Source of the DNA: Amycolatopsis sp. | GTDB taxonomy: Bacteria > Actinomycetota > Actinomycetes > Mycobacteriales > Pseudonocardiaceae | Assembly (NCBI RefSeq): GCF_025464955.1 | Contig: NZ_JAODNM010000033.1 | Location: 41,262 to 105,261, forward strand | Length of the DNA stretch: 64,000 nucleotides | Direction of reading: 5' to 3' | Shown: piece by piece, positions 32,986 through 43,109 of the stretch | Numbering within the stretch: position 1 is the stretch's first letter | How the letters are laid out: the number at the start of each line of letters is the position of its first letter | Position numbers and translations under genes: made by a program | The notes under the pieces: model-generated | What the model was told of the DNA's origin: nothing | Database searches by the model: none | What the model saw: the letters and a program-made list of their open reading frames with translations, nothing else

Positions 32986-33906
32986 CTATGAGCTGTGGTG
33001 GACGGTGTAGAGCGCTGGACTGAACGGGTAGTGGCGTAGTGCGTCGAGGACCACGTTGACCGCGGCGCGGGGCGGTGCCCCACGCCGCACGGCGGCGGTG
33101 ATGGCGCGCGTGACCGGCGCGAGGAGTTCCCGGGTGGTGACCCGATAGCGGGGATCCACGGCGAGGGCGGGCAGCAAGGCGATCGACAGGCCGGCTTCGA
33201 CGTGCTGGAGGGTCAGCAGGTAGTTGCTGAACCGGCACACCACCCGCGGTTCGAACCCGGCCTGCCGGCACAGCCTGGTCGCGAGATTCGCCATGTACGA
33301 CTGGGGTATGTCGAACGCCCACGGCTTGTCCGCGAAGGCGGCGAGGTCGGCCGGGCCCCGGCCCGCCGCAGGATGTTCGGGGCAGACGAGCACGATCGAG
33401 TCGGTTGCCAGTGCGACGAGGTCGACGTCCGGGTCCAGGGGTTGCTCGACGAAGTCCGTGGTCGTGATGATGATGTCGGCGTCACCGCTCCGCAGCACGG
33501 ACATACTCTCGTGCGGCTCCAGCTCCAGCAGTTCGACGTCGAGGTGCGGATGCGAGCGCGCGAGCCGGGTCACGACCGGCACCGCGAGCGAGTGGATCGC
33601 GCTCTGGAAAGCCCCCAGCCGCACCACCCCGACCGGCTCGTCACCCAAGCTGCGCAACTCGGCTTCGACCGCGTCCAGGTGATCGAGGATCGCCCGCGCC
33701 CGCCCGGCCAGCAGCACCCCGGCCGGGGTGAGCCGGATCCGACGTCCGGTGCGCTCGAACAACCGCGTGTGCGTCTCGGTCTCGAGCACCGCGAGTTGCT
33801 GGGACACACTCGACGCGCTCTGGTTCACAGCCTGGGCCACCGCGCGGACAGTGCCGAGCTTGTCCAACTGGGCCAGCAGCCGCAAGCGCCACGGATTCAA
33901 GGTCAC
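32986..33906 (-). CDS. LysR family regulator, DgdR-like by position
   Basis: The 306-residue product has a LysR-type winged helix (LDKLGTVRAVAQAVNQSASSVSQQLAVLETETHTRLFERTGRRIRLT) and a substrate-binding-type C-terminal domain (VGVVRLGAFQSAIHSLAVPVV). It is divergent from the 2,2-dialkylglycine decarboxylase gene across an 87-base gap containing a palindrome. In Burkholderia a LysR protein, DgdR, controls dgdA from the same arrangement, so the same role is inferred here. Confidence 0.88.
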   Translation of the reverse strand: MTLNPWRLRLLAQLDKLGTVRAVAQAVNQSASSVSQQLAVLETETHTRLFERTGRRIRLTPAGVLLAGRARAILDHLDAVEAELRSLGDEPVGVVRLGAFQSAIHSLAVPVVTRLARSHPHLDVELLELEPHESMSVLRSGDADIIITTTDFVEQPLDPDVDLVALATDSIVLVCPEHPAAGRGPADLAAFADKPWAFDIPQSYMANLATRLCRQAGFEPRVVCRFSNYLLTLQHVEAGLSIALLPALAVDPRYRVTTRELLAPVTRAITAAVRRGAPPRAAVNVVLDALRHYPFSPALYTVHHSS

Positions 33907-33917
33907 GACCGAATTGT

Positions 33918-33936
33918 TGTACGGTTCTGCCGAACA
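33918..33936. promoter_or_regulatory. Putative LysR operator between regulator and dgdA
   Basis: TGTACGG-TTCTG-CCGAACA is an inverted repeat with one mismatch in the divergent gap, 12 bases from the LysR start and 58 bases from the dgdA start, a typical place for a LysR site controlling both. Confidence 0.55.
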
Positions 33937-33954
33937 GGGAAGCCAGGATTATGA

Positions 33955-35352
<1,398 letters not shown>

Positions 35353-35430
35353 CAGCAACGGTGCTTCTGGCATGTTCTGCCACGGATCTCTTCACGTTCT
35401 GACACGCGACCGGAAGGTAACCTCGCTAGC

Positions 35431-36549
35431 ATGCCGGGCAATCCGGAAGACCTAGTCGCCAGTCACGTGCGTTCCTCCCCCACCGGCGAAGAACTTTGGT
35501 CTTGGGTGTCCGAGAACCTGCGCCGATTCGTCCCGTTCGACGGTGCCGGCTGGTTCGGCATCGACCCGTCGACGCTGCTCGCGAACTGTCCCATCCGGGT
35601 GGAGAACATCGAGCAAGGCCACTGCGAGTCGTACTGGGAACGCGAGTGCAAGGTCGACGATGTCCTCCTCTTTCGAGACCTGGCAAGAGCACCCGTTCCG
35701 GTCGGGACACTCTATGCGGCCACCGGCAATCGGCCGGAGCTAAGCCCCCGCTACCGTGAATATCTCGCACCGCAGAACTTCGACGACGAGTTGCGTGCCA
35801 CGTTTCGAATCGGCGGAAAGAGCTGGGGTGCCATCGACCTGTACCGGCAGCGAGGCCGAAACCGGTTCGACGAAAAAGACGTCGCGCTTGTCTCGCGAAT
35901 AGGGTCGGCCATTGCCGGCGCGCTCCGGGGACTGGCAACCCAAGAAAGATCCAGGGAAGCCACCCCGCCGCCAGAAGGTATCGGGACTGCCCTGTTCGAC
36001 CACAGCGGCGGCCTGCTCTCCTTCGACGAGCAGGCCGACCGCTGGTTCACCGAGATCGGCGGTCCACAGTGGATGGAGCGGCGGCCGCCCTCGATGAGCG
36101 GGGTATGGGCGACCGTCTTCCGCGCGGCGAATGTCCATATCGGACGGGACCGGGGACCCTCGACCGTCCGGCTGCGGACCAAGGACAGGCACTGGGTCAC
36201 CGTGAGCGCGTCCGTTCTCCGCAGTGTCGGCTACGCTGCCGGCCCCGGCCCGGTCGCCCTGTCGGTGTCCCGCTCCTTGGGCTGGGATATCGCCCCGCTG
36301 CTCGCCGACGCCTTTGGGCTGACGCCAAGGGAACAGGAGATCTGCGAGGCGACAGCCCGCGGCCTGTCGAACCAGGAGATAGCCGCCGAGGTCGGCCTGT
36401 CGGCTCACACGGTCCGAGATCATCTCAAGGCAGTTTTCGCCAAGATGGGCGTAACCAGCAGAGGCGAACTGGTTGCCCGGATGTTCTCCGACCTGTACGA
36501 ACCGAGGATCATGGCCCCCGGGGCCGACGTCGTGCACGCGTACTTCTGA
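35431..36549 (+). CDS. LuxR-type transcriptional regulator
   Basis: The 372-residue product has a GAF-like N-terminal part (about 15-165: LRRFVPFDGAGWFGIDPSTLL, GAIDLYRQRGRNRFDEKDVALVSRIGSAIAGAL), a PAS-like middle, and a C-terminal LuxR helix-turn-helix (about 295-360: LTPREQEICEATARGLSNQEIAAEVGLSAHTVRDHLKAVFAKMGV). This layout is common in actinomycetes for one-component sensors. It stands 78 bases after dgdA on the same strand and ends four bases from the opposing luciferase-like gene. Its target and ligand are unknown. Confidence 0.88.
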   Translation: MPGNPEDLVASHVRSSPTGEELWSWVSENLRRFVPFDGAGWFGIDPSTLLANCPIRVENIEQGHCESYWERECKVDDVLLFRDLARAPVPVGTLYAATGNRPELSPRYREYLAPQNFDDELRATFRIGGKSWGAIDLYRQRGRNRFDEKDVALVSRIGSAIAGALRGLATQERSREATPPPEGIGTALFDHSGGLLSFDEQADRWFTEIGGPQWMERRPPSMSGVWATVFRAANVHIGRDRGPSTVRLRTKDRHWVTVSASVLRSVGYAAGPGPVALSVSRSLGWDIAPLLADAFGLTPREQEICEATARGLSNQEIAAEVGLSAHTVRDHLKAVFAKMGVTSRGELVARMFSDLYEPRIMAPGADVVHAYF

Positions 36550-36553
36550 GCGG

Positions 36554-37453
36554 TCAGCGCGTCCCGATCAGGTCGAGGAATCCGGTGGCCGAGGCGATGG
36601 CCTGGTCAACGGTGTCGTCGGTGTACATCTGTTCGATGAAGAAGTGCGTGAAGCCGAGAGTCTCGGAGACTCGCTTGATGTCATCGACGACGACCTGCGG
36701 GGCATCGCCCCTGGCGACGTTGACCCGAACGATCGCGTCGATCGCCTTCGGGTCGCGCCCGGCTTCGGCGGCGGCCTTCTCCACGATCGTCTGCTGGGCG
36801 CGAAGCCCGTCGAGGTCGACCTGTCCGGGCATCAGGATCGGCAGCCAGCCGTCCCCTCGCCGGCCGACCCGCTGAAGTGCGGCCTCGGAAAAGGACGCGA
36901 GGTAGATCGGCGGCCGGGGTCGTTGGATCGGTTTCAGGTTCGAGTGGTGCCGAGGCACCGTGACCAGCGTTCCCCGGTACTCGGCCGGATCGGTGGTCCA
37001 GATGGCCTCGAGTGCGTCGAGGGTCTCATCCAGCCGCTTGCCGCGCTGCCGGAACTCCAGTCCGGCGGCTTCGTACTCCTCGGGCGACCAGCCGACGCCC
37101 AGGCCGGGCAGCAGACGCCCATTGCTGACCACGTCGATCGTGGTCAGCGCCCGCGCGAGCACAACCGGCGGATACCAGGTGGCCACCAGCACGTGCGTGC
37201 CTAGCTGGACCCGTTCGGTGGCCCCGGCGGCAACCCCGAGCAGGGTGAACGGATCGAGGACGGAGTTGAACTCCGCCGGGATGGTGTCCATCATCCCGCC
37301 GTAGCCGATTCGGGGGTCCACCGCCGCGAACAGCCGGTCACCGACCCACAGGCTGTCCGCGCCCGCCGCTTCCAGTTCGCGGGCGAACCGGGCAGTTTGC
37401 CCTGCGTCCGACGCCAACCTGGCGTACTGCGGAATGCTGAAACCGATTTTCAT
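36554..37453 (-). CDS. LLM-class F420-dependent oxidoreductase
   Basis: The 299-residue product starts MKIGFSIPQYARLASDAGQTARFARELEAAGADSLWVGDRLF, the typical opening of F420-dependent luciferase-like enzymes, after an AAAGGA site. Other motifs are VQLGTHVLVATWYPPVVLARALTTIDVVSNGRLLPGLGVGWSPEEYEAAG and PPIYLASFSEAALQRVGRRGDGWLPI. Such enzymes use F420H2 or F420 in hydride transfer to unknown substrates. It is monocistronic. Confidence 0.87.
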   Translation of the reverse strand: MKIGFSIPQYARLASDAGQTARFARELEAAGADSLWVGDRLFAAVDPRIGYGGMMDTIPAEFNSVLDPFTLLGVAAGATERVQLGTHVLVATWYPPVVLARALTTIDVVSNGRLLPGLGVGWSPEEYEAAGLEFRQRGKRLDETLDALEAIWTTDPAEYRGTLVTVPRHHSNLKPIQRPRPPIYLASFSEAALQRVGRRGDGWLPILMPGQVDLDGLRAQQTIVEKAAAEAGRDPKAIDAIVRVNVARGDAPQVVVDDIKRVSETLGFTHFFIEQMYTDDTVDQAIASATGFLDLIGTR

Positions 37454-37654
37454 GGAGTGTTTCCTTTTTCGGGAGAGTCGACGTGGTGACCACGTTCTCA
37501 GTTATTGTTTCGCCCACCGCGCCGGCAGTCCATCCCGGTTACGAGGGGGGAAACCGTTCCTGACCCCTACAGATGTAGCTCTTGTGTCGTATCCGTGGGT
37601 CCAAGCCCGCGGTTTGTGGCCGCTGATGCGGCGGGTGTGGCGTTGTGACCTGCC

Positions 37655-37703
37655 GTGAAGGCCACCTTCACGGCGTAAGGCGCACTCAACTAGGCCTTCA
37701 CGA
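37655..37703. repeat. GTGAAGGCCACCTTCAC repeat, copy 1
   Basis: The element begins with the palindrome GTGAAGG-CCA-CCTTCAC and continues through GGCGTAAGGCGCACTCAACT to AGGCCTTCACGAC. Nearly the same sequence, in reverse orientation, lies at 54383-54433, so this is an interspersed intergenic repeat. Confidence 0.75.
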
Positions 37704-37756
37704 CACGCCCGACCTGCCGAACCCCAGCCTCGTCAGCACACCTCAACCGAACGCGT

Positions 37757-37783
37757 TTCGTATCGGGGGATCCCTGGTACGAA
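37757..37783. repeat. TTCGTATCGGGGGATCCC repeat, copy 1
   Basis: The 27-base element starts TTCGTATCGGGGGATCCC and ends TGGTACGAA. An identical 27-base element occurs at 63646-63672, followed there at once by an inverted copy. Confidence 0.75.
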
Positions 37784-37903
37784 CCCTCCAGGCCCGAGGC
37801 AGGCTGCGGGCACACGTGGGTGATCTTTTGGGCTGCCAAGATCACGCGGCCTCATTAACCTGTCGTCATGGTGTTCACTGTGCCCAACAGGAAGGAACGC
37901 GTG

Positions 37904-39361
37904 ATGGCGCTGCTCGACGGTGCGGAGTGGGCGGGCCAGGTGTTCACCGGCACGTGGACGGCAGGCGCGGGCCCGTCGCGCACGGCGATCGAGGTAGCTA
38001 CCGGTGAGGCGCTCGCCGAAGTCGGTCAAGCGGCCGTCAGCGACGTCGAGGAAGCGGCGAAGCAGGCAAAACGCGCACACCGCGCGTGGGCCGCGACACC
38101 GGCCTTCGACCGCGCCGCGATCCTCACCGAAGCGGCGGCCTTGTTCCGCGAACACGCCGAGGAGATCATCGACTGGATCGTGCGGGAGTCGGGCTCGACC
38201 AGGGCCAAGGGCGCGATCGAGATCCAGGCCGCGATCGCCGAGTGCACCGAAGCCGCGGCCCTCGCGACCGCGCCCTACGGGGAACTCCTGCACTCGCAGA
38301 CGCCGAGGGTCAGCATCGAGCGGCGAGTTCCCGTCGGCGTGGTGTCGGTCATCGCGCCGTTCAACTTCCCGCTGACCCTGTCCATCCGCTCGGTCGCGCC
38401 CGCGCTCGCGCTGGGCAACGCCGTCCTGCTCAAACCGGATCCCCGCACCGCGGTCTGCGGCGGAGTCGTCCTCGCCCGCATCTTCTCCGATGCCGGGTTG
38501 CCGGCCGGGGTCCTGCAGATGCTGCCCGGCGGGATCGACGTCGGCAGCGCGATGATCGACGCCCCCGAAGTGCGGGTCGTCTCCTTCACCGGGTCCACCC
38601 CGGCCGGGCGTGCCATCGGCGCCCAGGCCGCGAAGACCCTGACCCGGACCCATCTCGAGCTCGGCGGGAACAGCGCGCTGGTCGTGCTCGGGGACGTCGA
38701 CGTCGAAGCCGCCGCGTCGTGCGGGGCGTTCGGGAACTTCGTGCACTCCGGGCAGATCTGCATGGCGGTGGGCCGCCATCTGGTGCACGAGTCGATCTAT
38801 GAGGACTACGTTTCCTTGCTGGGCAAGAAAGCCGACGCGTTGACCGTGGGTGACGGGTTCCGCGAGGATGTGGCGCTCGGCCCGATCATCGACCGCAAGC
38901 AGCTCGACCACGTCAAGGGCCTGGTCGACGCCAGCGTCGCCGCGGGTGCAAGGCTGGTGTCCGGCGGTACGCACGACGGGCTGTTCTACCGGCCGACGGT
39001 TCTGGCCGACTGCACGTCCGACACCCCCGCCTACCGCGAGGAGGTGTTCGGGCCCGTCGCCTGCATCCGGAAGTTCTCCGACGTCGACGAGGCCGCCGCG
39101 ATGGCCGCGGACAGCGAGTTCGGGCTCAGCCTCGGGGTGCTGGGCAACGACCTGGCGACCGCGATGTCGATCGCCGACCGCGTCCCCGCCGGGCTGGTGC
39201 ACATCAACGACCAGACCATCAACGACGACGCCAACGCGCCCTTCGGCGGTATCGGGTCCTCGGGGTCCTCGCGGATCGGCGGACACCGCGCCAACGCCGA
39301 ATCGTTCACCGAGACCCAGTGGCTGACCCTGCGCACGACCGCCCCGAAGTACCCGTACTGA
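37904..39361 (+). CDS. Aldehyde dehydrogenase (benzaldehyde dehydrogenase-like)
   Basis: ATG 37904 (MALLDGAEWAGQVFTGTW) follows a GGAAGGA site. The 485-residue product has the ALDH core: NAD site VVSVIAPFNFPLTLSIRSVAPALALGNAVLLKPDP, FTGSTPAGRAIGAQAAKTL, catalytic Glu in HLELGGNSALVVL and catalytic Cys in FVHSGQICMAVGRHLV, then EEVFGPVACIRKF and PFGGIGSSGSSRIGG. The SGQICMAVGR context and start resemble NAD-dependent benzaldehyde dehydrogenases. It converges with the DHA2 efflux gene of the neighbouring FAH operon and may oxidise an aromatic aldehyde of the same pathway. Confidence 0.9.
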   Translation: MALLDGAEWAGQVFTGTWTAGAGPSRTAIEVATGEALAEVGQAAVSDVEEAAKQAKRAHRAWAATPAFDRAAILTEAAALFREHAEEIIDWIVRESGSTRAKGAIEIQAAIAECTEAAALATAPYGELLHSQTPRVSIERRVPVGVVSVIAPFNFPLTLSIRSVAPALALGNAVLLKPDPRTAVCGGVVLARIFSDAGLPAGVLQMLPGGIDVGSAMIDAPEVRVVSFTGSTPAGRAIGAQAAKTLTRTHLELGGNSALVVLGDVDVEAAASCGAFGNFVHSGQICMAVGRHLVHESIYEDYVSLLGKKADALTVGDGFREDVALGPIIDRKQLDHVKGLVDASVAAGARLVSGGTHDGLFYRPTVLADCTSDTPAYREEVFGPVACIRKFSDVDEAAAMAADSEFGLSLGVLGNDLATAMSIADRVPAGLVHINDQTINDDANAPFGGIGSSGSSRIGGHRANAESFTETQWLTLRTTAPKYPY

Positions 39362-39364
39362 GCG

Positions 39365-40960
39365 CTACAGCTGGACATGTTGCGGGGTGAGGGCCGTGTC
39401 CTCGGCCAGGGAATCTTCGGTTACCTGAGTGTTCCCGCGGCCACCGCGCAGCGCCGTCACGGCGAGCAGGGAGCACAGGAGCGCGGCGATGCCGCAGACG
39501 AGGAAGCCGATCGAGTAGCCGTTGCCCAGCGCGTCCACCGCGATCGACGCCGCCTGTCCGGGCGGGCTGGCGGGTGGCACCGAGTTGATCGCCAGCGGGC
39601 CGCCTTCTTGGGCGACCGCGGTCGCCGCGGCCCGCACTTGGGGTGCCAGCGCGGAGGTGGCCAGGTTGGTCGTGAACGTCGAAGCGGCACTACTCAGCGC
39701 GATGGCGCCGATGATCGCCGGCCCGAGGGTGAAGCCGAGATCGCGCAGCAGGCTGGTCGACGCGCTCGCCATGCCGGCGTAGTGGTTGGGCACCGTGTTC
39801 ACCGCGGTCGCGGTGATCGAGGAGACCGTGAGCGCGAAGCCGAGACCGAGCAGCACCAAAGGCAGGACCAGCGAGGTCAGCGCGGTGTCGCGCACGTCGA
39901 GCCCGGCCGCGATGAAGTCGCCCGCCGCAATCAGCAGCAGGCCGCCGCCGAGCAGCCAGCGGGGGTTCACCCGCTCCAGCAGCCGTGAAGTCAACGGGGT
40001 CATAACCAGGGCGAGCCCGTTGATCATGACGAAGGCCGCCGCGGCGCGCAGCGGGGTCTGGTGCTGGATCGGGCCGAGCCGGATGCTGATCGCGTAGGCG
40101 GTGCCGAGGAAGCTGAACATGCCGACGACGGCGATGATCGACGCGACGGTGAACGGCCTGCTGCGGAACAGGTCCAGTCGCAGCATCGGCGCTCGGGCGC
40201 GGGCCTCCGCGACCACGAACAACACCAGGAAGACCGCTGCCACCACGAACGCGACGATTACCGAAGGCGCGCCCCAGCCGTCGCTCTGCCCTTGGATGAC
40301 AGCGTAGAGCAGGGCGAACAGTCCGATGAGGATGGTGACCTGGCCACCCCAGTCGAGCGATCGACCTTCGGGCGCACTCGAGTTCTTGGCCAGTGCCAAG
40401 GAAACCAGGGTACTGAGCGCCGCGAGCACGACGGCCACGACGAAGGCCGTCCGCCACGACCCGTTGCCACTGGTGATGCCCGCGACCACCGGCGCGACGA
40501 AGCCGCCGGTGGACAGTGCGGCGGCCCAGACCGAGATACCCCGGGCGCGCTCGCGCACCGTGTGCGTGCCGGCCGCGATCATCGCCAGCGAGGTCGGGAA
40601 CACCGCCGCGGCACCCAGTCCCGTGATCGCCTGGCCGAGCCACAGCCCGTGGACGCCGCCGGCCGACGCCGACACGATCTCGCCGACCGCGATCAGGGTG
40701 GTGCCGCCCACCAGCAACCGCTTGCGGCCGAAGAGGTCGCCGAGCACGCCGAAGGTCAGTTCGAGCACGGTCACCGGCAGCAGGATCGCGTCGGAGATCC
40801 ACGTCAACTGGGAGCCGATCGGGTGCAGGTCCGTCTGGAACAGTCCATTGAGGACCGCGGGCATGGCTATCGCCATCTGCGCGAGGCAGACCGCGAGGCA
40901 GCCGGCCAGCAATGTCCCCCTGCTCAGGGAACTTGGGTGGAGTGAGGTCACTTCGGTCAT
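39365..40960 (-). CDS. MFS transporter, DHA2 (14-TMS) type
   Basis: Start ATG 40960 (MTEVTSLHPSSLSRGTLLAGCLAVCLAQM). The 531-residue product has about 14 membrane segments and family motifs LTWISDAILLPVTVLELTFGVLGDLFGRKRLLVGGT (motif A) and GQAITGLGAAAVFPTSLAMIA, with the usual extracytoplasmic loop near residue 460. It lies 26 bases after the OsmC-like gene in the LysR-FAH-MBL-OsmC-MFS operon and probably exports a substrate or toxic intermediate of that pathway. Confidence 0.9.
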   Translation of the reverse strand: MTEVTSLHPSSLSRGTLLAGCLAVCLAQMAIAMPAVLNGLFQTDLHPIGSQLTWISDAILLPVTVLELTFGVLGDLFGRKRLLVGGTTLIAVGEIVSASAGGVHGLWLGQAITGLGAAAVFPTSLAMIAAGTHTVRERARGISVWAAALSTGGFVAPVVAGITSGNGSWRTAFVVAVVLAALSTLVSLALAKNSSAPEGRSLDWGGQVTILIGLFALLYAVIQGQSDGWGAPSVIVAFVVAAVFLVLFVVAEARARAPMLRLDLFRSRPFTVASIIAVVGMFSFLGTAYAISIRLGPIQHQTPLRAAAAFVMINGLALVMTPLTSRLLERVNPRWLLGGGLLLIAAGDFIAAGLDVRDTALTSLVLPLVLLGLGFALTVSSITATAVNTVPNHYAGMASASTSLLRDLGFTLGPAIIGAIALSSAASTFTTNLATSALAPQVRAAATAVAQEGGPLAINSVPPASPPGQAASIAVDALGNGYSIGFLVCGIAALLCSLLAVTALRGGRGNTQVTEDSLAEDTALTPQHVQL

Positions 40961-40986
40961 CGGATCCACCGTCCTAACGGTTGTGC

Positions 40987-42126
40987 TCAGGCTTGCACTT
41001 CGATCGTCTGACCCGACTCGACCGGCACGGTCAGCGCGCGGTGGGCATAGCAGGTGTTGGCCGCCGCGGTGAGCAACGACTTGGCCTGCGCATCGTCCAC
41101 GGAGCCGTTGATGAAGAGCTGGGTGTCGAAGGGCTCGCCGGTGAACGTGCTTCCCTGGACCAGCCGGGGTGAGCCCGCCGGGAGCCGTCGGACGGCGACA
41201 TATCGACAAAGCTGGGTGTGGTAGCAGAACGCCGTCCCCAGTGAGAAGTACGCCAACGGGCTCGGCGCGCGGCGGTTGGTCCGGTCGCTGATCAACGTCC
41301 AGCGGCTCGCACCGGCTCCTGGGAAATCGATCCTGGACTCGACCAGCCCGGAATCGACGCGGTAGGGGCCAGATCCGCAGACGTAAAAGGCGATCGTGCC
41401 CGACTGGTCGTCACCCAGTTCCTGTTGTGCGGCCTCGGAAGCCGGTTGCTTCCACTGGAGTTCCTCGGTGAGCGTCTCAGCTTCGACCGGCGACGGGCGG
41501 TTGGCGTACCGCAGGAACGGGTCGACTTCGGCCGGTGCGTGCGACTGCGGGACGCCGAGGACGGGTACCGCGCGTCCGTTCGCGGAGAGCGCGAACACGC
41601 CTTCCAGCTCGCCGGTCAGCGCGCCGACCGCGGGTGAGGAACGCAAGGCCTCCTCGACCACGGACTCGACGGCGGGCTTCGGCGCCCCCGTCCGCATGGC
41701 GACCTTCCACTTCAGGTCGAAGACGAGCGCGACGGCCTCGCCCCGCGCGAACGAGCCCTTGGAAGCGAATCCCTGCGCAAAACTGACGTCGAGCTCGGAG
41801 AAGTCGATCCCGGCTTCTTGCGCGAGGTCCGCGATTCGCATCGTCACGTCGCCGTGCAGACCGGCAGCCCAGTGCATGAGCGGAGCGGGCCCCATGTCGG
41901 TGCCCCGCAGGTACTTTCCCTCGTCCGCGACGAGGCGCCAGGCCCTCCCGGTGGCGAGATCGGTGACGAGCCCTTCCTTCTGGAACTGGCCGAGCCCCAT
42001 CACTTCGCTGCGGAACTCCTCGCCGTGGGCGGCTGCTTCGTCACCCGCGGCGGCCAAGAAAACCAACGGGTGTCCGGACTGTTCGAGCGGGGTCGGCTTT
42101 CCGGACGATATCTCCACTGATCCCAT
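40987..42126 (-). CDS. OsmC-like protein with duplicated or extended domain
   Basis: ATG 42126 (MGSVEISSGKPTPLEQSG) follows a GGTGG site; longer frames are antisense to the MBL gene. At 379 residues it is more than twice a normal OsmC. The C-terminal half has the two-cysteine pattern of OsmC/Ohr peroxidases, LAYFSLGTAFCYHTQLCRYVAVRR and ANTCYAHRALTVPV, and the N-terminal half has a related layout (PLMHWAAGLHGDVTMRIADLAQEAGIDFSELDV), so it may be a tandem OsmC in which only one copy keeps cysteines. Peroxide reduction or binding of a pathway intermediate are the likely roles. Confidence 0.7.
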   Translation of the reverse strand: MGSVEISSGKPTPLEQSGHPLVFLAAAGDEAAAHGEEFRSEVMGLGQFQKEGLVTDLATGRAWRLVADEGKYLRGTDMGPAPLMHWAAGLHGDVTMRIADLAQEAGIDFSELDVSFAQGFASKGSFARGEAVALVFDLKWKVAMRTGAPKPAVESVVEEALRSSPAVGALTGELEGVFALSANGRAVPVLGVPQSHAPAEVDPFLRYANRPSPVEAETLTEELQWKQPASEAAQQELGDDQSGTIAFYVCGSGPYRVDSGLVESRIDFPGAGASRWTLISDRTNRRAPSPLAYFSLGTAFCYHTQLCRYVAVRRLPAGSPRLVQGSTFTGEPFDTQLFINGSVDDAQAKSLLTAAANTCYAHRALTVPVESGQTIEVQA

Positions 42127-42157
42127 CAGGGACCACCCTTCATGAGGTTGGCAGCGG

Positions 42158-43099
42158 TCAAGCCAGGCAGGTGAGCGGCTTGCCGCCGTTGTAGGCGACC
42201 ATTTCGGCGAGTACGGCGGGGTAGTCGATGGGGGCGCCGGGCGGGGTGCCGTCCAGGTCGGCGTAGGCGCGGTGCAGGTTGCCGACCAGCCGCTCCGAGT
42301 CGAGCAACTCCGCGTAGGGGCCCGCACCGAATTCGCGAGCCGCCAGCAGGGGTGTCAGGCCGCCGGCGTGTGCCTCCGCGGCGATGCTTCGCACGTACTT
42401 CAGGTAGCCGAGGACCTCGTCGACGACCTCCGGCCCGCAGACCGCGCCATGGCCGGGAATGATGGTCTCCGCGACGAGCGGTTTGATCCGCTCCTCGAGC
42501 ACGGAAATCGTCCCGTCGATCGAGCCCGCCATCAGGAACGGCGTGCCGCCGTTGAACAGCAGGTCCCCGGCGATCAGCACCTTCCGTTCGGGGATCCAGA
42601 CGTACGAGTCGTTCGTGGTGTGCGCCGGCTGCCCGGCGTAGGTCACCTGACAGGCGAGGTCGTCGGAGTGCACGGTGATCTCGTCGCTGAAGGTGATGAA
42701 CGGTGGCTCGAGCCGGACGCCTCCCCAGTCGGTCTCGGTCCAGATCGGCGCCGAGAACGGCATCCCGTGAGCGAGGACCTCGGCACGGACGTTGTCGTGG
42801 CCGATGACCGCGGCGGTGGGGAACAGGTAGTTGCCGAAGGTGTGGTCGCCGTGATGATGGGTGTTGATCAGCGTCCGCACCGGTTTCGGGGAGATCGCGG
42901 CGATGGCGTCGAGATAGTCGCGCGTGCGTTGCTCGGTGGAACACGCGTCGATGCTGACGACTCCCTGACTGCCGAGGAGGAACGCCGTGTTGTTGACGAA
43001 CCAGCTGCCATCCGGCTGGATGTAGGCGAAGATGCCTTCGCTGACCTCGATGGCTTTGCCCGGCGCCAGCGCCACGTGATCGGGATGTCCTGAGCTCAT
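42158..43099 (-). CDS. MBL-fold metallo-hydrolase
   Basis: ATG 43099 gives MSSGHPDHVALAPGKAIEVSEG, 313 residues. The metallo-beta-lactamase zinc motif THHHGDHTFGNYLFP is intact, with later ligands in AGQPAHTTNDSYVW, LIAGDLLFNGGTPF and IIPGHGAVCGPEVV. There is no signal peptide. The family includes lactonases, thioesterases and other hydrolases; the operon with an FAH-type enzyme suggests hydrolysis of a ring-cleavage or lactone intermediate. It begins 10 bases after the FAH stop. Confidence 0.88.
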   Translation of the reverse strand: MSSGHPDHVALAPGKAIEVSEGIFAYIQPDGSWFVNNTAFLLGSQGVVSIDACSTEQRTRDYLDAIAAISPKPVRTLINTHHHGDHTFGNYLFPTAAVIGHDNVRAEVLAHGMPFSAPIWTETDWGGVRLEPPFITFSDEITVHSDDLACQVTYAGQPAHTTNDSYVWIPERKVLIAGDLLFNGGTPFLMAGSIDGTISVLEERIKPLVAETIIPGHGAVCGPEVVDEVLGYLKYVRSIAAEAHAGGLTPLLAAREFGAGPYAELLDSERLVGNLHRAYADLDGTPPGAPIDYPAVLAEMVAYNGGKPLTCLA

Positions 43100-43109
43100 C
43101 GCCCGTGCC

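Larger units (their letters stand above)
37454..37903. other. Intergenic region with two repeat elements
   Basis: The 450 bases between the divergent F420-type gene and the aldehyde dehydrogenase hold their promoters and two repeat-family copies (37655-37703 and 37757-37783). No gene is supported. Confidence 0.5.

Noticed and set aside
37868..37903. Upstream GTG start for the aldehyde dehydrogenase
   Set aside because: The GGAAGGA site at about 37890 serves ATG 37904; the longer start has no ribosome site.
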